Both the position numbers and the translations under genes were made by a program. Positions 6,790-16,196 of a DNA stretch of 18,501 bases are shown here, piece by piece. Position 1 is the first letter of the stretch. The number at the start of each line of letters is the position of its first letter. The stretch comes from JBKEDC01 sp047971925 (GTDB lineage: Bacteria; Bacteroidota; Bacteroidia; Bacteroidales; Prolixibacteraceae), in NCBI GenBank assembly GCA_047971925.1, contig JBKEAC010000034.1, positions 1 through 18,501 of the forward strand. Direction: 5' to 3'. The notes under the pieces are model-generated. The model made no database searches, was not told the DNA's origin, and saw only the letters and a list, made by a program, of their open reading frames with translations.

Positions 6790-8448
6790 TTAATTAAAAT
6801 AGGGGAAGAACTTCGATACAATTACATAATTACCTCCAGTGCTCACTTTGTCGGACACTACGAGTTTAATGTATTGCCCTTTAATTTCTTTCACTGGTTC
6901 AATAAATGTAACCTCAGCAGGCGAAGTGCCCACATAAACTGAAGAGAAGTTATCATATATAGGATTCCACACTCTACCATCGGCAGAATAGTACGCCTCG
7001 ATAGCTTCAGGATACATTGCTGTAGAAGCTTCAGAAGTTTGCGAGCATTGACGGAAGAAGAAACCTTTGATATCTTTTTCTTCAAGCAAGTCGTAAACAA
7101 TTTCATGCGAACGAACTGAATCGGCCGACATCATTGGACGCCAGTAGAAGTTACCTAAATCGCTATATGTAAGTAGCAATACTCCAAACATGTTTGTAGC
7201 TAAGTTTCCACCAATAAGGGCTTTCAACGAACCTGAGGCATCAACAGATGCATAGGTTGAAAGTTGCCATCCCCCTGCAATCGATGCAGTTTCTTCATCG
7301 AGCGTGCCAATTTGATCAGCTGTTGGAAGGAAATCGGCAGAAATGTACGAGCGTGAACCTGTAGAGTAAGTAACAAATTTTTTCCCTTCGGTTGTTGCTT
7401 TGTATGCCAACATGTCATAATGATTACCATAAGCATTCACTGTCACACCTCTTCTTTCAAACATGGTTTCAAGAGCTAGCATGCTCGATTCGATGTCATC
7501 GGTAATTTTAGCGCAATAAGTAGCATTACGAGAGTAACTAGATCCCATGATACGATTATATCCTAGATATACTTTTTTCAAATTCGGCATATACATGATG
7601 TTTTCGAAAGAAGAAATATCACGATCGAAATACAAGGTAGTTAGCGTGTCGAGAGCAGCAATAGCTTGGTCGTTTGTTGCATAATCATAACGAGTTTTAA
7701 TGTTGTTCAAGAAGTCGGGAGAATAATTATTAAAATCTTTATCGCCTTCTTTAGCCAACACCACAGGATCAAATGAAATAATATCATAACACTCTTCCAA
7801 TTTCATGGTTTTCTCAAGGGTGATATCTTTCGTTTTATCGATACCATCAATAATAATCAAACTTTTTGACAACTCCCCTTTATCCAAATTACGCTCCACA
7901 AGTTCGCCGCTACCAAGCGTGTATTTAATTTTAGCATCAAGCACCGCCCAGGTGGTGTCAGTGCCCGAAACAGTATAGCCATCATATAGGAATAAAAGCA
8001 AACGATCGCTCGAACCATCATTCACAAAATAATGCGCACGACGCATTGTTTGCCACAAGGTTACTTGCTCCGAATCATAATCATAGGCACGAGCATATAA
8101 CGAAGTTGTCAATGAACGATTACCATCTAAATCAATAGCCACGAGAGAATATTGCACACTACTGCTTGTTAAGTTTGCCTCTGTTTCAAAAGTAGTAGTT
8201 CCGGCAGGCAACATTTCGTTTAGCACGGTGTCGGCACCTTGCAAACCATAAAGGTGAATAAATTCGATGGCAGGGTCAACGTTGTTAGTCCATGAAAGCT
8301 TCACGCGTTTCCAACCTGTTTCAATGTTCAAGTCGGAACATTTCCCCACACTTCTAGCACGTTCGCCAGCATCGAATGTTTCGTCCATCGACTCACAAGC
8401 GGTGAAGGCAACAGCCAAGAAAAGGAATAATATTTTAAACTGTTTCAT
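6790..8448 (-). CDS. DUF4998-type surface lipoprotein with C-terminal discoidin-like domain
   Basis: 552 residues, last gene of the four-gene SusCD operon, 23 bp after the previous gene. The lipoprotein signal ends FTAC (lipid on Cys18), followed by acidic residues (ESMDE), which resembles the surface-export signal of Bacteroidetes lipoproteins. Residues about 35-125 (WKRVKLSWTNN...VQYSLVAIDLDGNRSL) look like the fibronectin-like DUF4998 domain. A middle part has one leucine-rich-repeat-like turn (MPNLKKVYLGYNRI, about residue 290). From about residue 385 on, a domain with WRP, IEAYYSADGRVWNPIYD and GQYIKLVVS resembles an F5/8 type C (discoidin) carbohydrate-binding fold. By position and architecture it is a candidate surface glycan-binding protein; the ligand is unknown. 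No enzyme motif is visible. Confidence 0.8.
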   Translation of the reverse strand: MKQFKILFLFLAVAFTACESMDETFDAGERARSVGKCSDLNIETGWKRVKLSWTNNVDPAIEFIHLYGLQGADTVLNEMLPAGTTTFETEANLTSSSVQYSLVAIDLDGNRSLTTSLYARAYDYDSEQVTLWQTMRRAHYFVNDGSSDRLLLFLYDGYTVSGTDTTWAVLDAKIKYTLGSGELVERNLDKGELSKSLIIIDGIDKTKDITLEKTMKLEECYDIISFDPVVLAKEGDKDFNNYSPDFLNNIKTRYDYATNDQAIAALDTLTTLYFDRDISSFENIMYMPNLKKVYLGYNRIMGSSYSRNATYCAKITDDIESSMLALETMFERRGVTVNAYGNHYDMLAYKATTEGKKFVTYSTGSRSYISADFLPTADQIGTLDEETASIAGGWQLSTYASVDASGSLKALIGGNLATNMFGVLLLTYSDLGNFYWRPMMSADSVRSHEIVYDLLEEKDIKGFFFRQCSQTSEASTAMYPEAIEAYYSADGRVWNPIYDNFSSVYVGTSPAEVTFIEPVKEIKGQYIKLVVSDKVSTGGNYVIVSKFFPYFN

Positions 8449-8471
8449 AATCTTTTAATATTAAGCATTCA

Positions 8472-9845
8472 TTATTCAGCCGAAGCGTCATCAAGTTTCT
8501 TATACACTTCAAATTCCTGCATAAACAATTGCGAAGGAACGTATTCCGTACTGTTAATCGAGTATTCAAAAAGTTCAAAGACTTTAATTTTAATGTAACG
8601 ATATTTATTTCCCGTTACCTCAAAAGCAATTTCCAAATAATTAGGATCTAATTGCTTGAACTTATCTAAGTCGGAAAAAGCATAACCGTAGTCATTGTAA
8701 ACAGCAGGATAAATCCATTTATATTCTTCCGACAACGATTGATATTCTGAGTAACTACCAAGGGTGTCGCACTCAGCAATAGTAGCATTCGGATTATTAG
8801 TTCCATAGATTTCAATGTTATTAGGCAAATACCATCGAGCCGTTTGGTTCATTGGGAAAAGTCCAGCACCTGTGTTACCAGGGATACGAGCATAAAGCGA
8901 AGAGTAGACACGCACAGAAGCCACTTCTTCTTCAGCCGACAAGTCGAAAGTCCAAACGTTTTTAGTACTTTCAGGATCGGCAGCATTTGTTGCTGTAACA
9001 CACTGATCATCTTTCACAGAAAGGAAGGCATAATAAAGCACATTAGTACCCTTACTGTTTTGCAAGTTTTGCCAACCAATTTTATCGCCATCGAACAAGT
9101 ATTTCTCACCAGCATAGTTTGGATCTTCAATTTCCCAGCTTGATCCTTGAATAAGGTCGAGATTAGCTTGAGGAATTTGTGTTGCACGCACGGGTGTAGC
9201 TTCATAGACTTCACGTTTTGCTATATTTCCGCGATAATCATCGGCACGCAACACCACCACACAAGAGTTAACAGTGTCGGCGGCATCGGTGTAATTATAC
9301 ACAAAATCGGTTGATTGCAACGGAGTAGTATCAAGCAAGATTGTATCGAGCTTTTGAGTTTTTGGGTCAATTCCCACCGTGAAGATGTTAAGCACTCCTT
9401 CTGTTTCACTTCCCAAACCAGGATAAGAGATACGGAATCCGTTCCAACCCGATTTCACTTCCAACACATCGAACACAGCCACTGCTGCACTTGGTAATGT
9501 TGAGAATGTTTTATTCAACACATCAGATACGTTTTCGTTTTTATCGATCAAACTAATTTCAACAGGTACCGACGATTGCGCTGCATTGAAACCGAAAAGC
9601 TTCATTTGAGTTGCCGAGTAAGTACCTTTAATAAGCATATCCTTACCATTAAGGTCTTTATATTTTGCTTGAATAGCGTAAACATCGGTGTTGGCAGGCA
9701 ACTTATAATTCAGATAAGCACCACCAGGAATAGGCTCAAAGCTCACTTGCAAATCGGTCATGTCAACATCGAAATAATTACTTTCATCTTCTTTACAAGA
9801 GAAGAACAGAACGAAAGCAAGTAGATATAATATTTTATTTCTCAT
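8472..9845 (-). CDS. DUF4959/DUF5126/DUF5000-type surface lipoprotein
   Basis: 457 residues, third gene of the operon, 30 bp after the susD-like gene. The signal ends LFFSC (lipid on Cys17), followed by KEDES, a good match to the Lys plus acidic lipoprotein surface-export signal. The order of domains fits a known SusCD-associated architecture: an N-terminal fibronectin-like part (about residues 30-125, VSFEPIPGGAYLNYKLP), a second beta domain (about 126-220, ending near DDYRGNIAKREVY), and a C-terminal DUF5000 domain (about 230-450) of discoidin type, with WEIEDPN, FDGDKIGW, NIEIYGTNNPN and YRYIKIKVFE. Domain names are by recall. It probably helps capture glycan at the cell surface alongside the SusCD transporter. 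No catalytic motif is seen. Confidence 0.82.
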   Translation of the reverse strand: MRNKILYLLAFVLFFSCKEDESNYFDVDMTDLQVSFEPIPGGAYLNYKLPANTDVYAIQAKYKDLNGKDMLIKGTYSATQMKLFGFNAAQSSVPVEISLIDKNENVSDVLNKTFSTLPSAAVAVFDVLEVKSGWNGFRISYPGLGSETEGVLNIFTVGIDPKTQKLDTILLDTTPLQSTDFVYNYTDAADTVNSCVVVLRADDYRGNIAKREVYEATPVRATQIPQANLDLIQGSSWEIEDPNYAGEKYLFDGDKIGWQNLQNSKGTNVLYYAFLSVKDDQCVTATNAADPESTKNVWTFDLSAEEEVASVRVYSSLYARIPGNTGAGLFPMNQTARWYLPNNIEIYGTNNPNATIAECDTLGSYSEYQSLSEEYKWIYPAVYNDYGYAFSDLDKFKQLDPNYLEIAFEVTGNKYRYIKIKVFELFEYSINSTEYVPSQLFMQEFEVYKKLDDASAE

Positions 9846-9875
9846 TTGTTTATTCTTTATTCATTTAAAAAAAGA

Positions 9876-11843
9876 TTACCAACCTGGATTTTGCACAATA
9901 GCTGCTCGTTGAATTTCTTCATCACGAATTGGCCATAGGTAATCGCGTGGCGTTTGAAACTCCATATCTCTCCAAACCACAATTGGTCCTTGGTAATTAT
10001 TGTAGAACTGCGAACTTGTTTCACCAAACACGTTCCAACCTCGTTGTGGATTAGTAAGAGACATGCCAAAGTTATTATCATGAGCAATCTTCCAACGTCT
10101 TAAATCCCAGAACACGTGTCCTTCGAAAGCCAACTCAATCATGCGCTCTTGTTGAATAATTTCACGCAATCCTGCTTGTGATTTATGCTTGGTTGTGTTG
10201 TTTGAATAACTCTCCCACGATTCTGCTACTCCAGGAATACCTGCTCTTTCACGCACTTTATCGAGTGCTGCAATAGCTTTCGCTCGTGCCGCATCGCTAT
10301 CTTCTGCTTCGTTCCATGCTTCTGCCTGAATTAAGTATAGCTCAGCCATACGCAATTTTGGGAAAGGAGCTGTTGGGTTGGTGTAAACGGTTGTTCCTTT
10401 TGCATAGTTTGCATCGCTCACCAATTTTTTTACCCAATATCCTGTAATGTTGTAGGGTGAATTCTGATTTTGAGTTAACTCAGTGATACCATTCATACCA
10501 TTACGGTAAGGGTCCATTTGCACATACTCATCTTTACGTTTCCAGATTCCTTTATCGAAAGCAATATCGGCATAAAAACGAGCTTCACGTTTCAAGTGCA
10601 TGTTAAGCACCGATGTATTCAAAGCCAACACGTTTTTATAGTCATATGATGTTTCTGTTCCCATTTTCCAACGGTTACTGTAATCCCAGAATCTATCATT
10701 GGCAATTGGCAATCCGTTGTCGGTGTAGAACAATTCAACCATACGCATATCGGGAACAATATGTCCGAAAGCTTGTGAGGTATATGATGTTGTTCCCACT
10801 TTATATTGTGGCAAACGATAAGAAATGTCATTGGCATTCATGGTGTGCACACCGTGAAGCAATTCAGGTGAATCATATTCAACTGGAATTACCGATTTCT
10901 GAATGTTACGAATTACATTCAACTTATCTGATGTCTCCAATTTATATTCATTATATAAGTGCAATCCTTGTCCTTCGCAGAATGCTACCGCTTCATCGGC
11001 TGCTTCTGCTGCTCTCTTCCATTTATTCACATCAACCGATTGATCAAACAACTGCTCTCCTTTTGAGTTCTTGAAATTTGAATACCACGTGTTTCCGTTA
11101 TAAAGCGGACTAGCTGCCCACAACAAAGCTTTAGCCTTATAAGCCATGATTGCCTCTTGTGTTAACATTCCCAATTCATCTTGTGCCTGCACACTGCTCA
11201 AATCAACATCGGCAACAGCGGCATCAAACAAATTCACGATTTCATCGAAACAAACATCAACCGGAGCACGCTCTGTTAACATATCCGATAAATCTGCTTC
11301 AACCGAAATGGCTGTTGGTGCCAATGAAATCGGACCATACATGCGCACCAATTCGAAGTAATAAAGCGCTTTGATGGCTTTAGCACTCGCAATATATTTC
11401 GCACGACGATCATCTGTCATGTTGCTAATTGTGCCCTCACGATTTGCATAATCAATGAAAGTATTACAATCGCGAATTGCCACATAATAACTCTTCGAGG
11501 TATCCCAAAGCGGTTTAAGTGGATCTGAAGCACTTTGCAAGCCCATTGATATTCTAAATCCATCAATCACTCCATAGCTCGAATAAGTTTCATAGCGCGA
11601 ATAGTTTCCTGTTGTGAACTCACCACCTGCAGTAAGAGCCGGATCGGAAATCAACGAACCTCCATTCAAATAACTACGATAAGAGCCATAGAAGAACTGT
11701 AAAGCAGTACTCTCCTTTTGGAAGATGTTATCTAACGAAAGAATATCTCTTTCTGGCACAACATCTAAATAACTATCGCATGCCGTGAACGAGAGCGTAA
11801 GGGCTGCCGCACAAACAATGCTTTTATATTTCATATATTTCAT
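9876..11843 (-). CDS. SusD/RagB-like nutrient-binding lipoprotein
   Basis: 655 residues, 21 bp downstream of the susC-like gene. The lipoprotein signal ends SFTAC (Cys22 if the first ATG is used). A second ATG three codons on (MKYKS) would also give a normal signal, so the start is uncertain by 9 bp. The mature N-terminus CDSYLDVVPERDI is classical SusD. The C-terminal signatures are clear: MAELYLIQAEAWNEA at about residue 500 and LREIIQQERMIELAFEGH...WDLRRWK at about 558-582. SusD proteins form the lid over the SusC barrel and bind the incoming oligosaccharide or peptide at the cell surface. At 655 residues it is longer than starch SusD (about 550) but within the family range. The substrate cannot be read from sequence. 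Confidence 0.95.
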   Translation of the reverse strand: MKYMKYKSIVCAAALTLSFTACDSYLDVVPERDILSLDNIFQKESTALQFFYGSYRSYLNGGSLISDPALTAGGEFTTGNYSRYETYSSYGVIDGFRISMGLQSASDPLKPLWDTSKSYYVAIRDCNTFIDYANREGTISNMTDDRRAKYIASAKAIKALYYFELVRMYGPISLAPTAISVEADLSDMLTERAPVDVCFDEIVNLFDAAVADVDLSSVQAQDELGMLTQEAIMAYKAKALLWAASPLYNGNTWYSNFKNSKGEQLFDQSVDVNKWKRAAEAADEAVAFCEGQGLHLYNEYKLETSDKLNVIRNIQKSVIPVEYDSPELLHGVHTMNANDISYRLPQYKVGTTSYTSQAFGHIVPDMRMVELFYTDNGLPIANDRFWDYSNRWKMGTETSYDYKNVLALNTSVLNMHLKREARFYADIAFDKGIWKRKDEYVQMDPYRNGMNGITELTQNQNSPYNITGYWVKKLVSDANYAKGTTVYTNPTAPFPKLRMAELYLIQAEAWNEAEDSDAARAKAIAALDKVRERAGIPGVAESWESYSNNTTKHKSQAGLREIIQQERMIELAFEGHVFWDLRRWKIAHDNNFGMSLTNPQRGWNVFGETSSQFYNNYQGPIVVWRDMEFQTPRDYLWPIRDEEIQRAAIVQNPGW

Positions 11844-11864
11844 ACTATCTTATTTTTTTTGCAA

Positions 11865-14800
11865 TTAGAAGCTAAAGTTAACACCAATTGAATAGGTCTT
11901 TTGAATCGGATAATTAAATCCACTTTCACCTAACTCGATATCCCAAATATCAAAATTACTAATCAAGAATGGGTTGTTAGCTCTAACATAAATCTTGAAG
12001 TTATTAATATTGAAACGCTCTAAATGACGCTTATTAATATAATAGGCTGCTTCTATGTTTGTGCATCGAATGAACTTCCCACTTCTCATGAAATAAGTAC
12101 TCTTACGTGTTTCCACATTCTCTTCGTTATCATACTCCTCTTGTGGGTTGTGGTCGATAATATTGTTTGGCGATAACTTAGGCCAGAACGGACGACTTGC
12201 TTGGTTCTCTGCTGTCCAGTGACTATCGGCTATTTCACGAAGTACTGCACGGTTATTATAGAACGGCGATAATTGCTCAGGATTCAAGAAGAACGTTCTG
12301 TTGCCCGATCCTTGGAATGCCATTGAGAACTCCCAACTCTTGTAACCCACGAATGCACTCAAACCATAGATAATACGTGGCGTTTCAGGATAACCAGCAA
12401 GAACAGCATCATTCACGTCGATTGTTCCGCTACCATCAACATCACGATACTTAATATCGCCCGGTTGAATATCGCCCGCTTGGAAAGGTGAGTTGTCAAT
12501 CTCTGCTTGATCTTGGAAAAGTCCATCGGCAATATACGCAAATTGTTGCGAAATGTCATGACCTTTTCTCTTTTGCCAATCTGGTTTGCCTAAAGCCTCT
12601 TCAACTTCCAAATAAGTCGATTTATTATAAGTGAATGTTCCGTTTAACAAGAAGTAGAAATCCGATGAGAAAGCATGTTGAACTTTCGCAGCAATATCAA
12701 CTCCTCGCGAACGAACCTTACCAATATTATCGAGTGGCGACTGATATAATCCCAACGACAATGGCAAGTTATTACGATATGTGTAAATGTTATGACGAAT
12801 TTCTTGATAGATATCAGACGTTACATCAATTAATCCTCCGAAAAGACGGAAGTCGATACCCAAGTTCGATTGCTCTGCAATCTCCCATTGTGTTTCCTCA
12901 TTTCCATAGCTAAGCATGTTGTAAATGTTCTTTGCAGAACTCGTGCTTGTTGGCCCCATAACGAAACCTGTTGTACTTCCAATCGATTCCAAATAAACAA
13001 AACGTGGGTCATTTATTACTCCATCGTTACCTGTTATACCATATGAACCACGAAGCTTCAAATAACTCAACCATTTCGATGCCGAACGAAGGAAATCTTC
13101 TTGTGTTGCTACCCAAGCAATACCACCCGCTGGAAAATATCCAATGCGGTTACCCGGCGCAAAACGCTCTGAACCATTAATACCAACACTCATTTCAGCA
13201 AAGTAGCGATCTTTATAACCATAAGTTCCACGGAAAGCAAAACTAATGTTACGCGATGGCAAACTCGTTAAAATATCATCGGCAGTACTGTTGTCACTCT
13301 GACGAGCAGTAAACACACCAGTGAAACTCGTTTGATGAGCATCCCATGCTGCCGAGTGCAAAACACGAGCCTGATAATCCATCGTAGTACTTGAGTTCTT
13401 CGTGTTAATATCACTCGATTTCTTCAACTCCGATGAACCTCCCGATTCATTAAGTGGCGTTAACTCATGCTCGCCAGTCACAAAATCATAGCTCGCAAGC
13501 GTATATTGCCATGGCGTGTAGGCATATGCATTAGCAAAATAACCCGTTTTTGTTAAACCAATAGTTCCACGGAACTCCAAACCTTTCACCAAAGAGCTCA
13601 AGTTTTGAATATACTCAAAGTTGTTGATCGTTGAAAAACGAATGCGATCTTGATAACCCTTTTGAATCTCTGCATAAGGGTTCGTGCTTGAACGTGCTCC
13701 ACCAAAAGCAATGTGGGGCCAATCATAATCGGTTCCTTCAACCGGATAAGTCATCGCAAAATCAACCGGACTAGCATTGAATGCCATGGCATAAGCCTGA
13801 CTAACACTTGCAATTGTTCCATGATAATTATCATAGGTTGAGAAAGTGTTCATCACCAACTTAGCTGTCTTCGTCAAATCAACATTAATGTTCGTTCTGA
13901 AGTTCGTTTGTTGATTCAAAATGTTCGCATCAAACTGGTTAATAGGGTCGGTTTCTAGCATACCGTTATCACGATTGTGATTCAACGACACGTAATATTG
14001 AATTTTCTCACCACCACCACGCACGTTCAAACCAAAGTGATTATTTACAGAATAGTCCTTAAACAACTGCGAATACCAATCGTTTGCCGGATAAACCCAA
14101 CTTGGGTAACGCGAACTGCCCGTGTTGCGAATTTTCTCTTCCGAATAAACCGGCGTTTGTGTCATGCCTCTACCCAACGATGCTTGGTTGTATAAACGCA
14201 TGTATTCTTGCGGACCAACCACATCGATTTCACGTGTTGGCATACTCCAAATTCTTTCATATTGAACGGTGGCACGCATGTTTCCTGCCTCACCCTTTTT
14301 AGTAGTTACATAAATAACCCCGTTAGCTCCACGTGCTCCATACATGGCTGTTGCCGAAGCATCTTTCATCACGTTGAACGACTCAATATCATCTGGGTCA
14401 ATACGTGCAAGGTCGAGTTTCGAAACCTCAATACCATCTAACAAAATAAGCGGATCAATATTCGCATCGCTCTGAAACGAAGTAATACCACGAATATAGA
14501 ATTTCGTGTTCATCTCGCCCTCTGTCAAAGCTCCCGGTGCACCACCTGTGTCCCAACCAATCAAACCAGCAATGTTACCCGCAAACGACGATGTTAAATC
14601 GGAATTCGACGATTTCAAGGCCTCTGGCTTCACCGTGGTAATAGCAGAAACAATACTTTCTTTCTTTTGCTGACCGAATGCAACAACCGAAACTTCTTCA
14701 ATATTCTCAATTTCCGACTTCAACGAAACATCAAGTTTCGACTGACCTTCAACCAAAAGCAATTGTGTTTTAAAGCCAATAAAAGAGAAGTTCAAGGCAT

Positions 14801-15098
14801 CTTTCTCACCAACTTGAATAGAATATTTTCCATCTCCATCGGTTAAAGTTCCCGTTTGCGTTCCCTGAATTACAACTGTAACTCCTGGAAGCGGATTACC
14901 CTTATCATCAACCACCTTACCCGAGATGGTGCGCTTTCCCGCTTGCTCTTGCAGTGCCGAGCCAAACGTCGATTCATCAACAGCCATAGCAGTTGTCACA
15001 CTAAAAAAGGCTACTAATAATAATAGTATGCCCATTTTTGCGCGCCCCATGCGGAGTGTGCTTGTGCCGTTAATTCTTTTTACGAAATAATTCTTCAT
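11865..15098 (-). CDS. SusC/RagA-like TonB-dependent outer-membrane transporter
   Basis: 1077 residues, first gene of the operon. An unusually long, basic signal region (hydrophobic core about residues 22-39, ending TTAMA) raises the chance that the real start is an internal ATG at codon 17 or 22. A carboxypeptidase-D-like domain (about 56-128, ISGKVVDDKGNPLPGVTVVIQGT) precedes the plug (about 133-270). The plug includes the SusC signature DPDDIESFNVMKDASATAMYG, then GARGANGVIYVTTKKG. The rest is the 22-strand barrel, ending YSIGVNFSF with the terminal aromatic of outer-membrane proteins. There is no N-terminal STN signalling domain, so control by an anti-sigma/ECF pair is unlikely. It would import an oligosaccharide or peptide using TonB energy. 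Confidence 0.96.
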   Translation of the reverse strand: MKNYFVKRINGTSTLRMGRAKMGILLLLVAFFSVTTAMAVDESTFGSALQEQAGKRTISGKVVDDKGNPLPGVTVVIQGTQTGTLTDGDGKYSIQVGEKDALNFSFIGFKTQLLLVEGQSKLDVSLKSEIENIEEVSVVAFGQQKKESIVSAITTVKPEALKSSNSDLTSSFAGNIAGLIGWDTGGAPGALTEGEMNTKFYIRGITSFQSDANIDPLILLDGIEVSKLDLARIDPDDIESFNVMKDASATAMYGARGANGVIYVTTKKGEAGNMRATVQYERIWSMPTREIDVVGPQEYMRLYNQASLGRGMTQTPVYSEEKIRNTGSSRYPSWVYPANDWYSQLFKDYSVNNHFGLNVRGGGEKIQYYVSLNHNRDNGMLETDPINQFDANILNQQTNFRTNINVDLTKTAKLVMNTFSTYDNYHGTIASVSQAYAMAFNASPVDFAMTYPVEGTDYDWPHIAFGGARSSTNPYAEIQKGYQDRIRFSTINNFEYIQNLSSLVKGLEFRGTIGLTKTGYFANAYAYTPWQYTLASYDFVTGEHELTPLNESGGSSELKKSSDINTKNSSTTMDYQARVLHSAAWDAHQTSFTGVFTARQSDNSTADDILTSLPSRNISFAFRGTYGYKDRYFAEMSVGINGSERFAPGNRIGYFPAGGIAWVATQEDFLRSASKWLSYLKLRGSYGITGNDGVINDPRFVYLESIGSTTGFVMGPTSTSSAKNIYNMLSYGNEETQWEIAEQSNLGIDFRLFGGLIDVTSDIYQEIRHNIYTYRNNLPLSLGLYQSPLDNIGKVRSRGVDIAAKVQHAFSSDFYFLLNGTFTYNKSTYLEVEEALGKPDWQKRKGHDISQQFAYIADGLFQDQAEIDNSPFQAGDIQPGDIKYRDVDGSGTIDVNDAVLAGYPETPRIIYGLSAFVGYKSWEFSMAFQGSGNRTFFLNPEQLSPFYNNRAVLREIADSHWTAENQASRPFWPKLSPNNIIDHNPQEEYDNEENVETRKSTYFMRSGKFIRCTNIEAAYYINKRHLERFNINNFKIYVRANNPFLISNFDIWDIELGESGFNYPIQKTYSIGVNFSF

Positions 15099-15386
15099 AA
15101 ATATAATTAATTAAAAACTTTTTTTCATCTTTTAACCGAAAATCATAAGCAATAATCTTCCTAATCCTTATCATCTGAAATCAAACAAGCATTATGTTTG
15201 ACAAATCGCACTTTCTAACTCAAAAAGTCACATGCAAATATAAATAATAATTTCACAAAATTAAGCATGAACGATAAAAATTAACATTAAAAGCATCAAA
15301 AACATATTCCTTTTATCATTTGAAAGCCTTTTTTTAAATTCATGTTGAAATTTTCACAGCTACTCGCATTTTTCCTTTTCATTTTT
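15099..15386. other. Intergenic leader of the SusCD operon
   Basis: 288 bp of AT-rich DNA between the sigma-like gene and the susC-like gene, with no credible reading frame. It should carry the promoter and a leader of over 100 nt for the operon. I see no strong terminator for the upstream sigma-like gene, so read-through is possible. No riboswitch or tRNA pattern was found by eye. Confidence 0.5.
15235..15242 (-). promoter_or_regulatory. Possible -7 box for the SusCD operon
   Basis: The minus strand reads TATATTTG, a match to TAnnTTTG, about 137 bp upstream of the susC-like start. The nearest TTTG (15256-15259) is only 13 bp away, shorter than normal, so the promoter may be weak or need an activator. 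A second match, TAATTTTG at 15256-15263, also lacks a -33 box. Confidence 0.3.
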
Positions 15387-15980
15387 CTAATCATAATCAC
15401 ATTCACCACGAACACACTCAATCAATTCCTCCTCCTGCTCAACCGCTTCCAGCAATGCCTCTCCCTGCCCCTCAAGCTGCTCATATAAACACCGAAACCG
15501 CCGATAAACTTGGTGCCGTGGCTCATCGCTCGGATAACTATCGAGCGTTTCTCCGCCCAAACGCCACAAAACCAATCGCTGCGATTCTTCATCAAATTTC
15601 TTATCAATCATCAATTGACGAATTGCTTCATAATGCGCCGATAAATAATCATTTTGCTTTTCTTTAATCCGAAATAATCGCACTCCAACATCTCTTTCCT
15701 TCAAACCCAACCGCCTTGCTCGCAAATATGGCGAACTGGGCGAATAAACATTCAACTTAATCATTTTCACAACATAACGATCAAGTTCTCTCCCCATTTC
15801 ATCTTGCGCATTAAACAAACGCTCCAACAAAACCTTGTTCGTCGTAATCAATTTCTCCAAAACCTCATGCAGCAAATCGCTCGCCTCATCGCCCATCTTC
15901 GCCCTTTTGCAATGCCACTTCGCACATTTCAACCAAACAAAATATTGCGCTTTTATATAGTCCTTTATATTAGGATTCAT
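15387..15980 (-). CDS. Small sigma-70-like protein, mobile-element type
   Basis: 197 residues. The N-terminus DYIKAQYFVWLKCAKWHC...DEASDLLHEVLEKLI (about 6-46) resembles sigma region 2. YVVKMIKLNVYSPSSPYLRARR (about 69-90) resembles the following segment of the small sigma-like proteins found in Bacteroidetes phages. The part around QVYRRFRCLYEQL (about 156-168) could be a decayed or divergent region 4 helix. The C-terminus is acidic (EQEEELIECVRGECDYD). It may act as an alternative sigma factor for element genes or merely be derived from one; the assignment is from overall pattern, not a diagnostic motif. It follows the replication genes on the same strand, 216 bp after the ATPase, with repeat copy B in the gap. 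Confidence 0.5.
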   Translation of the reverse strand: MNPNIKDYIKAQYFVWLKCAKWHCKRAKMGDEASDLLHEVLEKLITTNKVLLERLFNAQDEMGRELDRYVVKMIKLNVYSPSSPYLRARRLGLKERDVGVRLFRIKEKQNDYLSAHYEAIRQLMIDKKFDEESQRLVLWRLGGETLDSYPSDEPRHQVYRRFRCLYEQLEGQGEALLEAVEQEEELIECVRGECDYD

Positions 15981-16056
15981 CTGTTTTTCATCGTTTTAAA
16001 CCACACCAGCCCTCAACTCGCGCAGCTCTTTCATTAAATTCATCATTCCCTTTCTT

Positions 16057-16187
16057 GGGGGTGCCGGCATCTGCCCCACCCCTAGCCTAGCCATGCCGTC
16101 GCGCTTTCCGTTGCAATCTTTTAAGTGGGCAAAAGACAAAGCCCACTTAAAAGGATTTCCACTCCAATCGCTCACCCGGCTGCGCAA
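16057..16187 (-). repeat. Dispersed structured repeat, copy B
   Basis: On the minus strand it has the same order as copy A: GCGCAGCCGG, GATTGGAGTGGAAATCC, a central stem, GATTGCAACGGAAAGC, and a G-rich tail. The central stem is here AAGTGGGC / GCCCACTT (16122-16129 with 16141-16148), continued by TTTT/AAAA, and is unlike that of copy A in sequence but equally complementary. The tail also folds, GGGGTG (16057-16062 on plus) with CACCCC (16077-16082). It starts 10 bp past the stop of the DnaC-like gene and reads in the same direction, so it would lie in that transcript. The open frame through it matches no protein I know. Confidence 0.75.
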
Positions 16188-16196
16188 CATTTCACG

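Noticed and set aside
10613..11074. 153-codon plus-strand frame
   Set aside because: Antisense to the well-supported SusD-like gene and without domain resemblance.
15996..16190. 64-codon minus-strand frame between the DnaC-like and sigma-like genes
   Set aside because: It is made almost entirely of repeat copy B, whose counterpart at 1118-1250 does not keep the same protein; non-coding is more likely.
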